Counted from the first letter of the stretch, positions 18,251 through 27,610 are shown. The stretch is 64,000 nt of DNA from Roseiarcus sp963721905 (GCA_963721905.1 CAVRMF010000008.1:310001-374000), one strand, 5' to 3'. Translations and numbers: made by a program. Notes: generated by a model from the letters alone, not told the origin.

Positions 18251-18344
18251 GAACGTCCTCCTCCGCGGGGCGATCGGCTCTGACCTTACTGCTTAACGTG
18301 TGGCGAGGCTCCAACCGACTGCGGCGCCTTGTCGGAACGCAACC

Positions 18345-19076
18345 TCAAAACGGCGGGTGGCCGATATAGTGCGACCAGAGGTCCCGCGCCCGGATCGTCC
18401 AGGCGACATAGCCGGCCAGCGCCAGGAGCAGGATCAGCGTGATCGAGCCCAATGTCATCAGGAGGAAGCTGAGCGCGTGGCTGAGGCGCTGCGCCCAGCC
18501 CCGCCGCGGCCGCCCGGCTGGCTCGGCCGTTACGGCCGGGGCCGGCGCCGCGCTCTGGGCGGGAGCGGCGGCAGGCAGTTGCGGCCCGCGCCCGGCTTCG
18601 GCCGCCGCCCTGGCGGTCCGCATCCACCAGGCGGCCGGCGCTCGCGTCTCATCGACCGCGCATCCCGACGCGAGGGCGCGCTCGCGCTCGACGAGGCGGC
18701 GCGCGACGTAGTTGGTAACCGCGGCCACGATCCGGTCGATCTGCTGGCTCTCCGCGATCAAGACGCGCCCATGCAGCGTGTCCTGGAAGAAGCGATAGGT
18801 CCGCCGGTCGCGCCCCATGTCGACGAAGGCCACCATATCGATAAAGACGCGCGGATGCTCGCCCTGCGTCAGCGTCAGATCGAACATGTCGACGCCCGGT
18901 GGCGCCTGCCGCACGACGGCTTTGAGCGCGCTTTCGATCAGCGCGAGGCGGCCCGCCTCGATCTCGCGCAGATCCGCGATTGCCTCCGAGCGTTCGGCGT
19001 TCTCCACTCGCGCGCGCCTCACCGCCGCCGCAAGGTCCGGCTTCGGCGTCTGAGGACCCTCTGGCTTGTCGTCCAT
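18345..19076 (-). CDS. Conserved hypothetical protein with C-terminal membrane helix
   Basis: From the ATG at 19076 (MDDKPEGPQTPKPDL), 243 aa. A soluble helical N-terminal domain (RARVENAERSEAIADLREI, then DMFDLTLTQGEHPRVFIDMV) is followed by an Ala/Pro-rich linker and one strong membrane segment near the end (FLLMTLGSITLILLLALAG). I recognise the general pattern from Hyphomicrobiales genomes but no function. It is divergent from psuG. Confidence 0.7.
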   Translation of the reverse strand: MDDKPEGPQTPKPDLAAAVRRARVENAERSEAIADLREIEAGRLALIESALKAVVRQAPPGVDMFDLTLTQGEHPRVFIDMVAFVDMGRDRRTYRFFQDTLHGRVLIAESQQIDRIVAAVTNYVARRLVERERALASGCAVDETRAPAAWWMRTARAAAEAGRGPQLPAAAPAQSAAPAPAVTAEPAGRPRRGWAQRLSHALSFLLMTLGSITLILLLALAGYVAWTIRARDLWSHYIGHPPF

Positions 19077-19323
19077 GACGTCGGTTCCCAAACTCGCTCG
19101 CTCTCCTGCCGCGATCCCGACCCTGGCCGCAGACCCCAAGGCTTTGCCAGCGAAACTAGCGCATTCGTCTCACCAACTTCAAACCACGGCGGTTTGACGC
19201 GAGGGAAAGCGCCGGGACGGTTAGCGTATGCTTGACACGCGCGCGGGCGCGCACGCCATTGATCCGGCCGCCTCAAATCCCGATAATCGCCAAAGCCGGT
19301 CGCGGCCGGATGGAGATTCTTCG

Positions 19324-20241
19324 ATGAGCGCCGCCGATTTGATGGATTTCTCGCCCGAGATCGCCGAGGCGCGGGCTGAGCGCAAACCCATCGTCGCGCT
19401 CGAATCGACCATCATCACCCACGGCATGCCCTTTCCGCGCAACGTCGAGACGGCGCGCATGGTCGAGGACGCGGTGCGGGCGGCGGGCGCGACGCCGGCG
19501 ACCATCGCCGTCATCGGCGGGCGCTTCCGGGTCGGGCTCGATCGGAACGAGATCGAAAGCCTTGGCCAGCTTTCGGGCGGCGTGGTCAAGGCCTCGCGAC
19601 GCGATCTCGCGCCCGTCGCGGCGCGCCACGGCGCGGCCGGCACTACGGTCGCCGCGACGATGTTCATCGCTGGCCTCGCCGGAATCGAGATCTTCGCGAC
19701 GGGCGGCATCGGCGGCGTCCACCGCGGCGCCGAGGAGACCTTCGACATCTCCGCTGATCTGGTGGAACTCTCCCGCACGCGCGTCGCCGTCGTTTGCGCC
19801 GGGGCGAAGTCGATCCTCGACATCGAAAAGACGCTCGAATTCTTGGAGACGCAGGGCGTGGCGATTGTCGGCTACCGCTGCGATGAATTCCCCGCCTTCT
19901 ACGCCCGCTCGTCGGGCTTCAAGCTGGAGCACCGCTGCGACGGGTTGCGCGACCTCGCCCGCATGATCCGCCTCCAGCGCGACATTGGCCCGGGCGGCCT
20001 TCTCATCGCCAACCCCGTCCCCGAGGATCACGCGCTCGAGGAAGCGATGATCGAGGGGCGCATCGCCGAGGCGGTCGCGGAGGCGAAGGCGCAGGGCGTG
20101 GCGAAAAAGGAGGCGACGCCGTTCCTGCTCCAGCGCGTGGTGGAGCTGACCGGCGGCAGGAGCCTCGAGGCCAATATCGCGCTCATCAAGAACAACGCCA
20201 TCCTCGCCGCGCAGACGGCGGCGGAGCTCGCCAAAGCATAG
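19324..20241 (+). CDS. psuG: Pseudouridine-5'-phosphate glycosidase
   Basis: Cleaves the C-C glycosidic bond of pseudouridine 5'-phosphate to uracil and ribose 5-phosphate. The 305-residue protein has ALESTIITHGMPFPRN, the IGGRFRVGL strand, GTTVAATMFIAGLAGI, ATGGIGGVHRG and CAGAKSILDIEKTLE, all family hallmarks. Start at 19324 with GGAGA upstream. A PfkB-family kinase likely to supply the substrate lies 1.5 kb downstream at 21795, separated by a quinone reductase and a toxin-antitoxin pair. Confidence 0.95.
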   Translation: MSAADLMDFSPEIAEARAERKPIVALESTIITHGMPFPRNVETARMVEDAVRAAGATPATIAVIGGRFRVGLDRNEIESLGQLSGGVVKASRRDLAPVAARHGAAGTTVAATMFIAGLAGIEIFATGGIGGVHRGAEETFDISADLVELSRTRVAVVCAGAKSILDIEKTLEFLETQGVAIVGYRCDEFPAFYARSSGFKLEHRCDGLRDLARMIRLQRDIGPGGLLIANPVPEDHALEEAMIEGRIAEAVAEAKAQGVAKKEATPFLLQRVVELTGGRSLEANIALIKNNAILAAQTAAELAKA

Positions 20242-20275
20242 CGGCTATTTGCCCGCCGACCGAAAAGGCCGTGGA

Positions 20276-21052
20276 ATGCATGCCCACTTTGTGCTGGCGC
20301 ACCCCGAACCGCAGTCCTTCAATGCGCATCTCGTCCGCTCAGGAGCGGCGGCGCTCGAGGCTGAAGGCTGGACCGTCTCGGCGACCGACCTCTACGCGAT
20401 CGGATTCGATCCGTGCGAGCGTCCCGCGCATTTCGCCGATCGAGCCAATCCCGCCCGCTTCGATCCGCAGGTCGAACAGCGCCACGCTTCTGATACCGGC
20501 AGTCTGCCGAAAGTTGTGACGGACGAGTTGGCGCTGATGGATCGCGCTGACCTCATTGTCCTGCAATATCCGATGTGGTGGCACCTGCCGCCGGCGATGC
20601 TGAAAGGCTGGTTCGACCGGGTGCTCGCTTACGGCGCCGTCTATACGAGCAAGAAGCGGTTCGAGAACGGCCGCTTCGCCGGCAAGCGCGCCATGCTGTC
20701 GGTGACGGTCGGCACCAGCCGCGCCACCTACGAACATGACGGCCGCAGCGGCGACATCGATCTCCTCCTCTGGCCGGTAAACTTCACGCTGGCTTATGTG
20801 GGGTATGAGATCCTTGCCCCTTACGTGTCTTTTGGCGTCGAGGCCGGACTGCGCTATTCCGATCCCGCTGCGATCGAAGAGAGGTTGAGGGCGGTCGTCG
20901 CGGACTTCCGTTCTGCGCTCCCGCGCCTCGCCGAGCGGGAGACGATCCCGTTCAACCGCATGGAAGAGTGGGGGCCGGACGGCCGCATCGCGCCGGGCGC
21001 CCCGGTCCATTCGCCGTTTGTGCGGCGAAAGCGGCGACTGGCGTTGGAGTGA
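20276..21052 (+). CDS. NAD(P)H:quinone oxidoreductase, flavodoxin-like fold
   Basis: Flavodoxin_2 family (NQO1/MdaB-like) FMN- or FAD-dependent two-electron reductase. Signatures are HFVLAHPEPQSFNAHL (phosphate-binding loop), ADLIVLQYPMWWHLPPAMLKGW and DRVLAYGAVYT, then KRAMLSVTVGTS. 258 aa from the ATG at 20276. It probably detoxifies quinones; specific electron acceptor unknown. Confidence 0.9.
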   Translation: MHAHFVLAHPEPQSFNAHLVRSGAAALEAEGWTVSATDLYAIGFDPCERPAHFADRANPARFDPQVEQRHASDTGSLPKVVTDELALMDRADLIVLQYPMWWHLPPAMLKGWFDRVLAYGAVYTSKKRFENGRFAGKRAMLSVTVGTSRATYEHDGRSGDIDLLLWPVNFTLAYVGYEILAPYVSFGVEAGLRYSDPAAIEERLRAVVADFRSALPRLAERETIPFNRMEEWGPDGRIAPGAPVHSPFVRRKRRLALE

Positions 21053-21133
21053 CCGGGTGGGCTCTAATCGCGGTGAGCCGTTCTCCGAGGTCGCGCTTGA
21101 CCCTTGACTGCCCTACGGCTAAGCCGTAGATGG

Positions 21134-21421
21134 ATGAGGGATGGAACATTCGAGTGGGATGACGCAAAAGCCGTTGCGAATGTCGAGCGCCACGGCGTCA
21201 CGTTCGAAGCGGCTCGCGAAACGTTCAAGGATCCCTTCGCCCTCGACTGGCTCGACGGGAGCGAGGATTACGGCGAGGAACGGTTCGCCGTCATTGGCAT
21301 GGCCGAAGGCCGTCTGCTCTATGTCGCTTACACGATGAGAGGCGAGTCCATTCGGATGATCTCGGCGCGACTGGCGGAGCCGTTCGAGCGAAGGCGATAC
21401 TATGAAGAAAACAAGGAATGA
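21134..21421 (+). CDS. brnT: BrnT-family toxin
   Basis: RelE-like-fold ribonuclease toxin (DUF497). The 95 residues include FEWDDAKAVANVERHGVTFE, ARETFKDPFALDW, YGEERFAVIGMAEGRLLYV and IRMISARLAEPFERRRYYE, matching the family throughout. The ATG at 21134 gives the canonical start. It overlaps the following HTH gene by 20 bases. Confidence 0.9.
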   Translation: MRDGTFEWDDAKAVANVERHGVTFEAARETFKDPFALDWLDGSEDYGEERFAVIGMAEGRLLYVAYTMRGESIRMISARLAEPFERRRYYEENKE

Positions 21422-21725
21422 CTGGCGGCGCGCGGACGCGATGTCTGAGGATGACGTCCATGCCGCGGCGCTCGCCGATCCCGACGCACAGCCGCTGACG
21501 CCAGAACGACTGGCGCATATGAAACGGACGCCTCAGGTGAAGGTCATCCGCAGGGCGCTCGGCTTGTCGCAGGAAGAATTCGCGGCGCGGTTTCGGATTC
21601 CGCTCGGCACGTTGCGGGACTGGGAACAGGGACGCAAAGATCCCGACGCCGCCGCCCGCGCTTATCTTGTGGTGATCGGGCGCAACCCTTCCGCAGTGAG
21701 CGAAGCGCTGCGCCGGACGCCGTGA
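21402..21725 (+). CDS. HTH-type antitoxin partner of BrnT
   Basis: 107-residue protein with an acidic N-terminus (DWRRADAMSEDDVHAAAL) and an XRE-type helix-turn-helix at about residues 48-85 (KVIRRALGLSQEEFAARFR, then GTLRDWEQGRK). It overlaps brnT, so it should be the antitoxin and autoregulator. Classical BrnA has a ribbon-helix-helix; an HTH partner is a known variant. Confidence 0.85.
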   Translation: MKKTRNDWRRADAMSEDDVHAAALADPDAQPLTPERLAHMKRTPQVKVIRRALGLSQEEFAARFRIPLGTLRDWEQGRKDPDAAARAYLVVIGRNPSAVSEALRRTP

Positions 21726-21794
21726 ACCTGCCAGCCATGCGCCGGCAGGCGCCAAACGTCCGGGCGGCGCGGCGGGCGCTCGAATCGCTTTGCG

Positions 21795-22706
21795 ATGCCG
21801 ACTTCTGAGGGCAAAGCGGGGACCTGCGCAAACCCCCGCATCCTCCTCATCGGCGACGTGATGACCGACGTGATCGTCCGCCCCGAGGGACCGCTGGCGC
21901 GCGGCTCGGACCGGCGGGCGTCGATCGCCGTCGAGCCCGGCGGGTCGGCGGCCAATCAGGCAACGTGGCTCGCCTCCTTCGGCGTCGCGGTCGATTTCGT
22001 CGCTCGCGTCGGAGCGGCGGACGTCGAGGCCGAGGCCGCGCGGCTGAGCCAAGCGGGTGTGACGTCGCATCTCATCGGCGATCCGGGGCGCCCGACCGGG
22101 CGGCTGGTCGCGTTGATCGCCCCGAGCGGCGAGCGCAGCTTCTTCACCGACCGCGGCGCCAACGAGGCGCTCCGCGCCGCCGACATCCGGGACGAGCTGA
22201 TCGCCAGAGCGGCGCTCATCCATCTCTCCGGCTACTCCTTCTTCGCCCCCTCCTCGCGCGAGGCCGTCCTCGACGTCGTGCGGCGCGCCGGCGCGACGCC
22301 GGTCAGCATCGATCCCGCCTCGGCCGAGTTTTTGCGCGAGGTCGGGCCGCAAGAATTTCTCGAATGGACGAAGGGCGCAGCGATCCTCTTTCCCAACGAA
22401 GAGGAGGCGGCCGTCCTCGCGGGCTCGGACGATCTCGAGACGCAATGCGCGCGCCTCGCCGCGGTGTATCCGCTCGTCGTCGTCAAGCGCGGCGCAAGCG
22501 GCTGCCAAGCGGCGGCAGGCGCGCAGCGTTGGCGGATCGCCGCGCCCAAGGTCAAGGCGGTGGATGCGACCGGGGCCGGCGACGCCTTCGTCGCCGCCTT
22601 TCTCGCCGCGCGGCTGAAAGGAGCGGAGGTCGAGGCGGCTCTGAAGCGCGCCGTCGCGGCCGGGGCGGAAGCCGCGACCCGCGTCGGGGGAAGGCCCGCA
22701 GTGTAA
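21795..22706 (+). CDS. PfkB-family carbohydrate kinase, possible pseudouridine kinase
   Basis: Ribokinase-fold sugar/nucleoside kinase of 303 aa. Markers are ILLIGDVMTDVIV at the N-terminus, VEPGGSAANQATWLASFG, and the C-terminal signature DATGAGDAFVAAFLAA carrying the catalytic Asp. Presence of psuG 1.5 kb upstream on the same strand suggests it may phosphorylate pseudouridine (PsuK role); that is inference from context, and ribokinase or adenosine-kinase-like activity is possible. Confidence 0.85.
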   Translation: MPTSEGKAGTCANPRILLIGDVMTDVIVRPEGPLARGSDRRASIAVEPGGSAANQATWLASFGVAVDFVARVGAADVEAEAARLSQAGVTSHLIGDPGRPTGRLVALIAPSGERSFFTDRGANEALRAADIRDELIARAALIHLSGYSFFAPSSREAVLDVVRRAGATPVSIDPASAEFLREVGPQEFLEWTKGAAILFPNEEEAAVLAGSDDLETQCARLAAVYPLVVVKRGASGCQAAAGAQRWRIAAPKVKAVDATGAGDAFVAAFLAARLKGAEVEAALKRAVAAGAEAATRVGGRPAV

Positions 22707-22740
22707 GCGGGCCGACTTTCCGGGATCGCTTGGGAACCCT

Positions 22741-23091
22741 ATGCTCAGGCGATGGCCGATGACTTCGAAGCCCCGCGTTCCGCTCCCTGCCGGCTATCGC
22801 CAGGGCGTGATCTCTGCGATCTCCGTCATTCTCGGCTTCTCCCTCCTGTTGCTGCGCTACTGGAGCTTCGAGGTGTCCGGCGAGGTGACGCGCGCCGCGG
22901 TCGTCGCCTGGCTCGCGTTGCTGATTGCGCTTCTCCTCGAGTTCTACGCGCTCTGGCGTTCGCTGCAGATCGAGGACGACGACGAGCGGGAGTATCGCAC
23001 AACGCTCCGCTGGTTCCTGACCTCAATCTTCACGCTTCTTGCGAGCCTCGTCCTTGCGGCGCTGGCGGCGGCGAAGCTGGTCAATTTCTAG
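22741..23091 (+). CDS. Hypothetical small membrane protein
   Basis: 116 residues with three membrane segments: about 24-42 (VISAISVILGFSLLLLRYW), 51-70 (AAVVAWLALLIALLLEFYA) and 92-112. A polar EDDDEREYR loop joins the last two. An in-frame ATG at 22759 is an alternative start. It follows the kinase by 34 bases on the same strand. I cannot assign a function. Confidence 0.65.
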   Translation: MLRRWPMTSKPRVPLPAGYRQGVISAISVILGFSLLLLRYWSFEVSGEVTRAAVVAWLALLIALLLEFYALWRSLQIEDDDEREYRTTLRWFLTSIFTLLASLVLAALAAAKLVNF

Positions 23092-23323
23092 CTCAGGCGG
23101 CCTTTGGGTCCTGCCGGGCCTACGGCTAAGCGCGATCCTTCGCCCCGGCTGATGGAACGGTTCACTCCGGCTGATATACTTGCGCAAGGCGGCGCCTATT
23201 CCTATCTTTGCGGCCAACACGGTTTCCGGCCAAAGAATTTGTGCGCGTTTGTCGTTTCCAAGCAGGGAATGGCGCGAGTATTCCGGGGACCGGATCCATC
23301 TGTCTCATCGATCTGGAGGCTTC

Positions 23324-24229
23324 ATGTCCATTCGTCCTGTCAAGCGCGTCGAGCAGTCGCGACCGACCATGGAGGGCGCGGGCGTAAAACTGCGGCGCGC
23401 CTTCGGCTTCGGCGACACGTCCGATTTCGATCCGTTCCTGATGATGGACGATTTCCGCGGCGATAACCCTGCGGATTATCAGGCCGGCTTCCCGTGGCAT
23501 CCCCATCGCGGCATCGAGACGATCACCTATGTGCTCGCGGGCGCGGTCGATCACGGCGACAGCCTCGGCAATCGCGGCAAGCTTGGCGCCGGCGACGTGC
23601 AGTGGATGACCGCCGGCAGCGGCATCATGCATCAGGAAATGCCGACCGGCGACGCCAAGGGGCGCATGCACGGCTTCCAGCTCTGGGCGAACCTGCCCGC
23701 AAAACTCAAGATGACGAAGCCGCGCTACCAGGACGTGCCCGCGACCGCGATTCCCGAGGTCGCGGACGACGACGGCACGACGGTCCGCGTCATCTGCGGC
23801 GAGTTTTGGGGCAAGGCGGGGCCGGTCGACGGCGTCGCCGCCGAGCCGCGCTATCTCGATGTGACCGTGCCCGCGGGCAAGAAGAAGCGCCTCAAGGTCG
23901 AGGATTTCCGCCAGGCCTTCGCCTATATCTTCGAGGGCTCGGCCGACTTCTCCGACGCCTCGGCGCCGTTCGGGGTGCTGCGCGAGGCTCAGGTCAATGG
24001 CGAGGAGACGCTGGTGCGCGACCGCGTCGGCAACCGCTCGCTGGTGGTGTTTGGCGCGGGTGACGAGATCAGCGTCCAGGCGGGCGAGGAGGGCGTGCGC
24101 TTCCTGCTCGTCTCCGGCCGGCCTTTACGCGAGCCGATCGCGTGGCACGGTCCGATCGTGATGAATACGCAAGACCAAATCCGTCAGGCGTTGATGGATC
24201 TGCGCGACGGCTCGTTCATCAGGCGGTAG
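23324..24229 (+). CDS. Pirin-family protein
   Basis: Bicupin protein; some bacterial pirins act as quercetin dioxygenases or redox sensors. The metal site is visible in FPWHPHRGIETITYVLAG and GSGIMHQEMP, and the RRAFGFGD start is typical. From the ATG at 23324 (GGAGG upstream) 301 aa covers both cupin domains, the second from about residue 170. A single gene, not in an evident operon. Confidence 0.93.
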   Translation: MSIRPVKRVEQSRPTMEGAGVKLRRAFGFGDTSDFDPFLMMDDFRGDNPADYQAGFPWHPHRGIETITYVLAGAVDHGDSLGNRGKLGAGDVQWMTAGSGIMHQEMPTGDAKGRMHGFQLWANLPAKLKMTKPRYQDVPATAIPEVADDDGTTVRVICGEFWGKAGPVDGVAAEPRYLDVTVPAGKKKRLKVEDFRQAFAYIFEGSADFSDASAPFGVLREAQVNGEETLVRDRVGNRSLVVFGAGDEISVQAGEEGVRFLLVSGRPLREPIAWHGPIVMNTQDQIRQALMDLRDGSFIRR

Positions 24230-24236
24230 TGCGCTC

Positions 24237-24350
24237 TCCTCTCCCCGCTTGCGGGGGAGAGGTCGGGTGAGGGGCGTTGGAGATTGTCCGCCGCTACTCG
24301 CCCGAGCCCTTCATCCCGACCTTCTCCCCGCGAACGGGGAGAAGGAGACT
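24237..24350. repeat. Pair of REP palindromes
   Basis: First unit CTCTCCCCGCTTGCGGGGGA then GAGGTCGGGTGAGGGG; second unit CCTTCTCCCCGC-GAAC-GGGGAGAAGG. These are the rhizobial-type CCTTCTCCCC...GGGGAGAAGG hairpins found between genes. They fall at the convergent end of the pirin and cytochrome b561 genes and may help end transcription. Confidence 0.75.
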
Positions 24351-24839
24351 TCACCGCATCGGCCGCATCATGCGCGTCATCACGTCGTCGCGCACGAAGA
24401 TCCAGTGCCACAGCGCGCCGCCGACATGCAGCGCGAACAGCACCAACAGGATCGGGCGGACCATCAGACGGTGCAGTCCGGCGAGCTCAGGCAGCCAGAA
24501 ATAGGCGACGAGGCCAACCAGGGCGGCGCCGATGAGATCGATGTAGAGCCCGACATGCACAGCAGCCGCGAGCGCCTGCAGCGCCGGATGCTGTCTTGCG
24601 GCGGGCGGCGCGCCGACCGTGCGGCGAAGCATGACCCGCCACAGCATCGTCGCCAGAATGGCAAGCCCGACGGCGATATGAATCGGCGCCCAGATTGAGC
24701 TCGTGTCGGTCGCCGGTCCCCCGTGCGCGCCGCGGAAGAGATGGGTCATATTGGCGCCCATCACGAACTGGAAGGCGACCAGCACAAGGACGATCCAGTG
24801 CAGCGCGATCTGCCGCGCGCTGTAGCCGACGGAAACCAT
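24351..24839 (-). CDS. Cytochrome b561-type membrane protein
   Basis: Four-helix di-haem b membrane protein of 162 aa. Conserved His appear in RQIALHWIVLVLVAFQF, IHIAVGLAILATMLWRV, AAVHVGLYIDLIG and FALHVGGALWHW, placed for two haems. It would shuttle electrons from quinol or superoxide. Its start directly abuts the end of the glycosyltransferase gene, so the two are probably transcribed together. Confidence 0.9.
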   Translation of the reverse strand: MVSVGYSARQIALHWIVLVLVAFQFVMGANMTHLFRGAHGGPATDTSSIWAPIHIAVGLAILATMLWRVMLRRTVGAPPAARQHPALQALAAAVHVGLYIDLIGAALVGLVAYFWLPELAGLHRLMVRPILLVLFALHVGGALWHWIFVRDDVMTRMMRPMR

Positions 24840-26054
24840 CTAAAAACTCCGCAGCTCGAGCGCCTCGGCGTAGACGCCTAACGTGTCGCGCATCATGCGC
24901 TCGAGCGAATAGAATTTGGCGATGCGCTCGCGCGACCGCTGCCGGATCGCCTCCCGCGCCGAGGCGCCGAGCGTGAAGGCCGCCTCGATCGCATCCGCCA
25001 GCGCCGCTGCGTCACCGGGCGGAACGAGCCAGCCCGAGCGCTCCTCGGCCGGGCAATGCGGCGGCGCAGCGACGATCTCGTTCGCGGTTCCGACGTCCGA
25101 GACGACGATCAGCGCTCCCATCGCCGCGGCCTCGAGGGTCGTGCGCGTCACGCCCTCCGCCTCGTTCGCCGGAAAGACGACGGCGCCTGCAGCGACGAAA
25201 GCCGCCGGCCGGTCAGTCGGGGCGCCGACCCGGGCGACGACGGATTTGACCCCGCGCTCAGCCGCGAGCGCGTCGAGCTCGCGCGCGAACGCCGGTTTCG
25301 CGGCGTCGCCCGCGAGGACGAACCGGACGTCCTCGAGCCCGCGCGCCTTAAGGAGCGCAGCGGCCTCGATGACAAGCTTCTGGCCGCGGGCGGGCGCCAG
25401 ACGTGCGGGCGCGAGCACGACCCGCTCATGCGGCGATGCGCCCCAGCCTTCGCGCACTTTGGCGACCCGCTGCCGACCGACCGCGTCCGGCGCGAGCTTC
25501 GCAAGGTCCAGTCCGGGGCGCACGATCCTTAGTCGCGTCGCGGCGGCCGGGAAAATCCTGGCGGCGCGGTCGGCCGCATATTGCGACGAGACGATCGCGA
25601 GGTCGCCGTCGGCGACGGCGGATTCGAAGCTGGTGCGCGGCGAGGAGCCGGCGCCCTCGCCCGGAAAGGTCGTGACCAGCGGACGCTTCAGCTTGCGGCA
25701 GGCGCCGAGCGCGACCCAGGCCGCGCCGCGCGAGCGCGCATGAACGAGATCGACGCGCTCTGAGGTGAGGATTTGCATGAGCCGCCGCACGTTGAGCGTC
25801 ATCGCCAGCGGATTCCTGGTCGACGCCGGAAACGGCACGTGAAGGCCGCCGAGCGCCTGGACCTCGCTCGCGAGCTCGCCGGGATCGGAGGCGACAAGGG
25901 CGCGGGCGCCTGCATCGATCAGCGCCGCCGCGACGGCGAGCGTCGAGCGCTCGTCGCCTCCCGCCGAGAGCGGCGGAACGATCTGCAGAATGGTCCGTCC
26001 GGCGAGCGGCGCGTTCACTCCGCGCCCGAAGGGAGAGAGCGCGTTGACGGTCAC
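24840..26054 (-). CDS. Glycosyltransferase, GT4-like
   Basis: GT-B-fold glycosyltransferase of 404 aa. The N-terminal lobe opens TILQIVPPLSAGGDERSTL; the C-terminal lobe has VVLAPARLAPARGQKLVIEA and FPANEAEGVTRTTLEAAAMG, the E-x7-E sugar-nucleotide motif of GT4 enzymes. The cytoplasmic product likely acts in surface polysaccharide or glycolipid synthesis. The sugar and acceptor are unknown. Confidence 0.88.
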   Translation of the reverse strand: MTVNALSPFGRGVNAPLAGRTILQIVPPLSAGGDERSTLAVAAALIDAGARALVASDPGELASEVQALGGLHVPFPASTRNPLAMTLNVRRLMQILTSERVDLVHARSRGAAWVALGACRKLKRPLVTTFPGEGAGSSPRTSFESAVADGDLAIVSSQYAADRAARIFPAAATRLRIVRPGLDLAKLAPDAVGRQRVAKVREGWGASPHERVVLAPARLAPARGQKLVIEAAALLKARGLEDVRFVLAGDAAKPAFARELDALAAERGVKSVVARVGAPTDRPAAFVAAGAVVFPANEAEGVTRTTLEAAAMGALIVVSDVGTANEIVAAPPHCPAEERSGWLVPPGDAAALADAIEAAFTLGASAREAIRQRSRERIAKFYSLERMMRDTLGVYAEALELRSF

Positions 26055-26200
26055 CAGCGGCTTCGCATCGGGGTCCGCGCGCCCGCGCGGTTGACAGCGG
26101 CGCCGGGCTCGGCCAAGCCCCCGCGGCCGGCGAAGCCAGCGCGGGTCTCAGCCCATGTCGAGGCGCGGGCGTTCAGTCGCATCGTCGGGACGGAGCAGGC

Positions 26201-26992
26201 GTGTCGAACGAAGAGCCGCGGACGTTCATAGTCGGGAATCCCCCGAATCAACGAGGTATCGCTTTTCGCCGGCGCTGGCCAGCGCGAAGCGACGCCCCCG
26301 GCCTCGTCTGGCTCTGCGGCTATCGCTCCGACATGGACTCGACCAAGGCGAGCGCGCTCGAGGCCGAGGCGGACCGGCTGGGCCTCGGCCTTTTGCGTTT
26401 CGACTATTCCGGTCACGGAAGCTCAGAGGGCAGCCTCGAAGACGGGACGATCTCGCGCTGGCTCGAGGAGGCGCTGGCGATCATCCGGGCCGAGAGTGAG
26501 GGTCCCCAGATCCTTCTCGGCTCGTCGATGGGCGGCTGGCTCGCGCTCTTGGCGGCGCGCGCGTTTCATCAGGCCGGCGAGGGCGGACGCGTCGCGGGCC
26601 TCATCCTCATCGCGCCCGCCGTCGATTTCACCGAGGCGCTCCTCTGGGAGCGTCTCCCGGAGGAGGCGCGGCGCGCGATCATGGAAGAGGGCGCATGGCG
26701 GCGCCCCTCGGCCTACTCGGACGAGCCCGACTGTTTCACCCGGGCGCTGATCGAGGACGGGCGCAAGCATCTCCTCTTCGGCGGGATGATCCGCACCGGC
26801 TGCCCGACCGTGGTGCTGCAGGGCATGCGCGACGAGGACGTGCCCTACGCGCACGCGCTCAAGCTGATGGAGCGCCTCGGCGGCGATCCGGCGACGCTGA
26901 CGCTGATCAAGGACGGCGATCACCGGCTGTCGCGTCCGCAGGACCTCGAACTTCTATTCGCGGCGTTGGGGCGGATGACCGAGGCGCGCTGA
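26201..26992 (+). CDS. Alpha/beta hydrolase
   Basis: Serine hydrolase of 263 aa. Signatures: VWLCGYRSDMDSTKA, LRFDYSGHGSSEG, LLGSSMGGWLALLAA (GxSxG nucleophile elbow), then Asp in GMRDEDVPYAHA and His in KDGDHRLSRPQ completing the triad. It resembles the bacterial relatives of the ABHD10 thioesterase. A GTG start at 26201 has GGAG six bases upstream. Confidence 0.87.
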   Translation: MSNEEPRTFIVGNPPNQRGIAFRRRWPARSDAPGLVWLCGYRSDMDSTKASALEAEADRLGLGLLRFDYSGHGSSEGSLEDGTISRWLEEALAIIRAESEGPQILLGSSMGGWLALLAARAFHQAGEGGRVAGLILIAPAVDFTEALLWERLPEEARRAIMEEGAWRRPSAYSDEPDCFTRALIEDGRKHLLFGGMIRTGCPTVVLQGMRDEDVPYAHALKLMERLGGDPATLTLIKDGDHRLSRPQDLELLFAALGRMTEAR

Positions 26993-27040
26993 CCTCATCG
27001 GGCAATGCCAGGGCAATTACAATGGGGCCGGATATAATTC

Positions 27041-27186
27041 GATGGAGGACAAACTTTTTGACCTCGTTGGACTCGGTGTCCCCTTCTACCTGGCCGCACA
27101 GTCTTTACCTTCTACCTTTCACCGTTTTTGTTAAAGCTGTGGATCAGGAAGCCCGCGAGAAAACTGCAAAGGCAGACACCGAATGA
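27041..27186 (+). pseudogene. Possible broken small membrane protein gene
   Basis: An ATG at 27041 starts MEDKLFDLVGLGVPFYLAAQ, which looks like a real membrane-protein N-terminus, but the frame stops after 30 codons. A second frame over the same bases continues YLLPFTVFVKAVDQEAREK and stops at 27186. Joined, they look like one small membrane protein with a frame break. I cannot name a family. Confidence 0.3.
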
Positions 27187-27610
27187 ACCAGCTCGCGCTC
27201 CTTTCCTCGTCGGACCTACCTGTCAAATCAAAGAGCCCTTGCTCTCATCAGGCGACGGTGGAAGAACGCAAGCGAGCGATTTGTTGACGCCCCGGTTCGT
27301 TGTCGATCCCCCATGATCGTCACGCTTCGCTTTTTCGTTCTCCTTGTAGTCAGCGTGATCCGATGGGTGATGACAGCCTGATCCCAATAAGTGATGAGCA
27401 GGCCAAATGGCATGGCCCCCGAAAGCCTGGCGCCCCCAAGATCTGGCGCCCCCAGCAATGCGAAGGGCTTATCGTCAGCCCGCCTCGGCCGTCGCGTAGC
27501 GCCCTGCTTGGGCGTTGCGACGTTGCGACGTTGCAGAAAAAGGCGCCCAAGCCTTTGAAAAACAATCGACGGCGTACAATGCTGCGGCCGTCTTTTGGCC
27601 CGCAAGGGGA
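27187..27610. other. Region without a supported gene
   Basis: Lower GC than the surroundings, with only short unconvincing frames. It holds one copy of the dispersed repeat (GGCGCC at 27542 followed by CAAGCCTTTGAAAAAC) and the small direct repeat GCGACGTTGCGACGTTGC. Confidence 0.45.

Noticed and set aside
18300..19235. 311-codon plus-strand frame opposite the 243-residue conserved hypothetical gene
   Set aside because: Arg-rich, no ribosome site, antisense to a protein with a clear membrane helix.
24237..24350. REP palindromes considered as CRISPR repeats
   Set aside because: Only two units, no regular spacers and strongly palindromic; a REP pair fits better. No CRISPR array is seen in the window.
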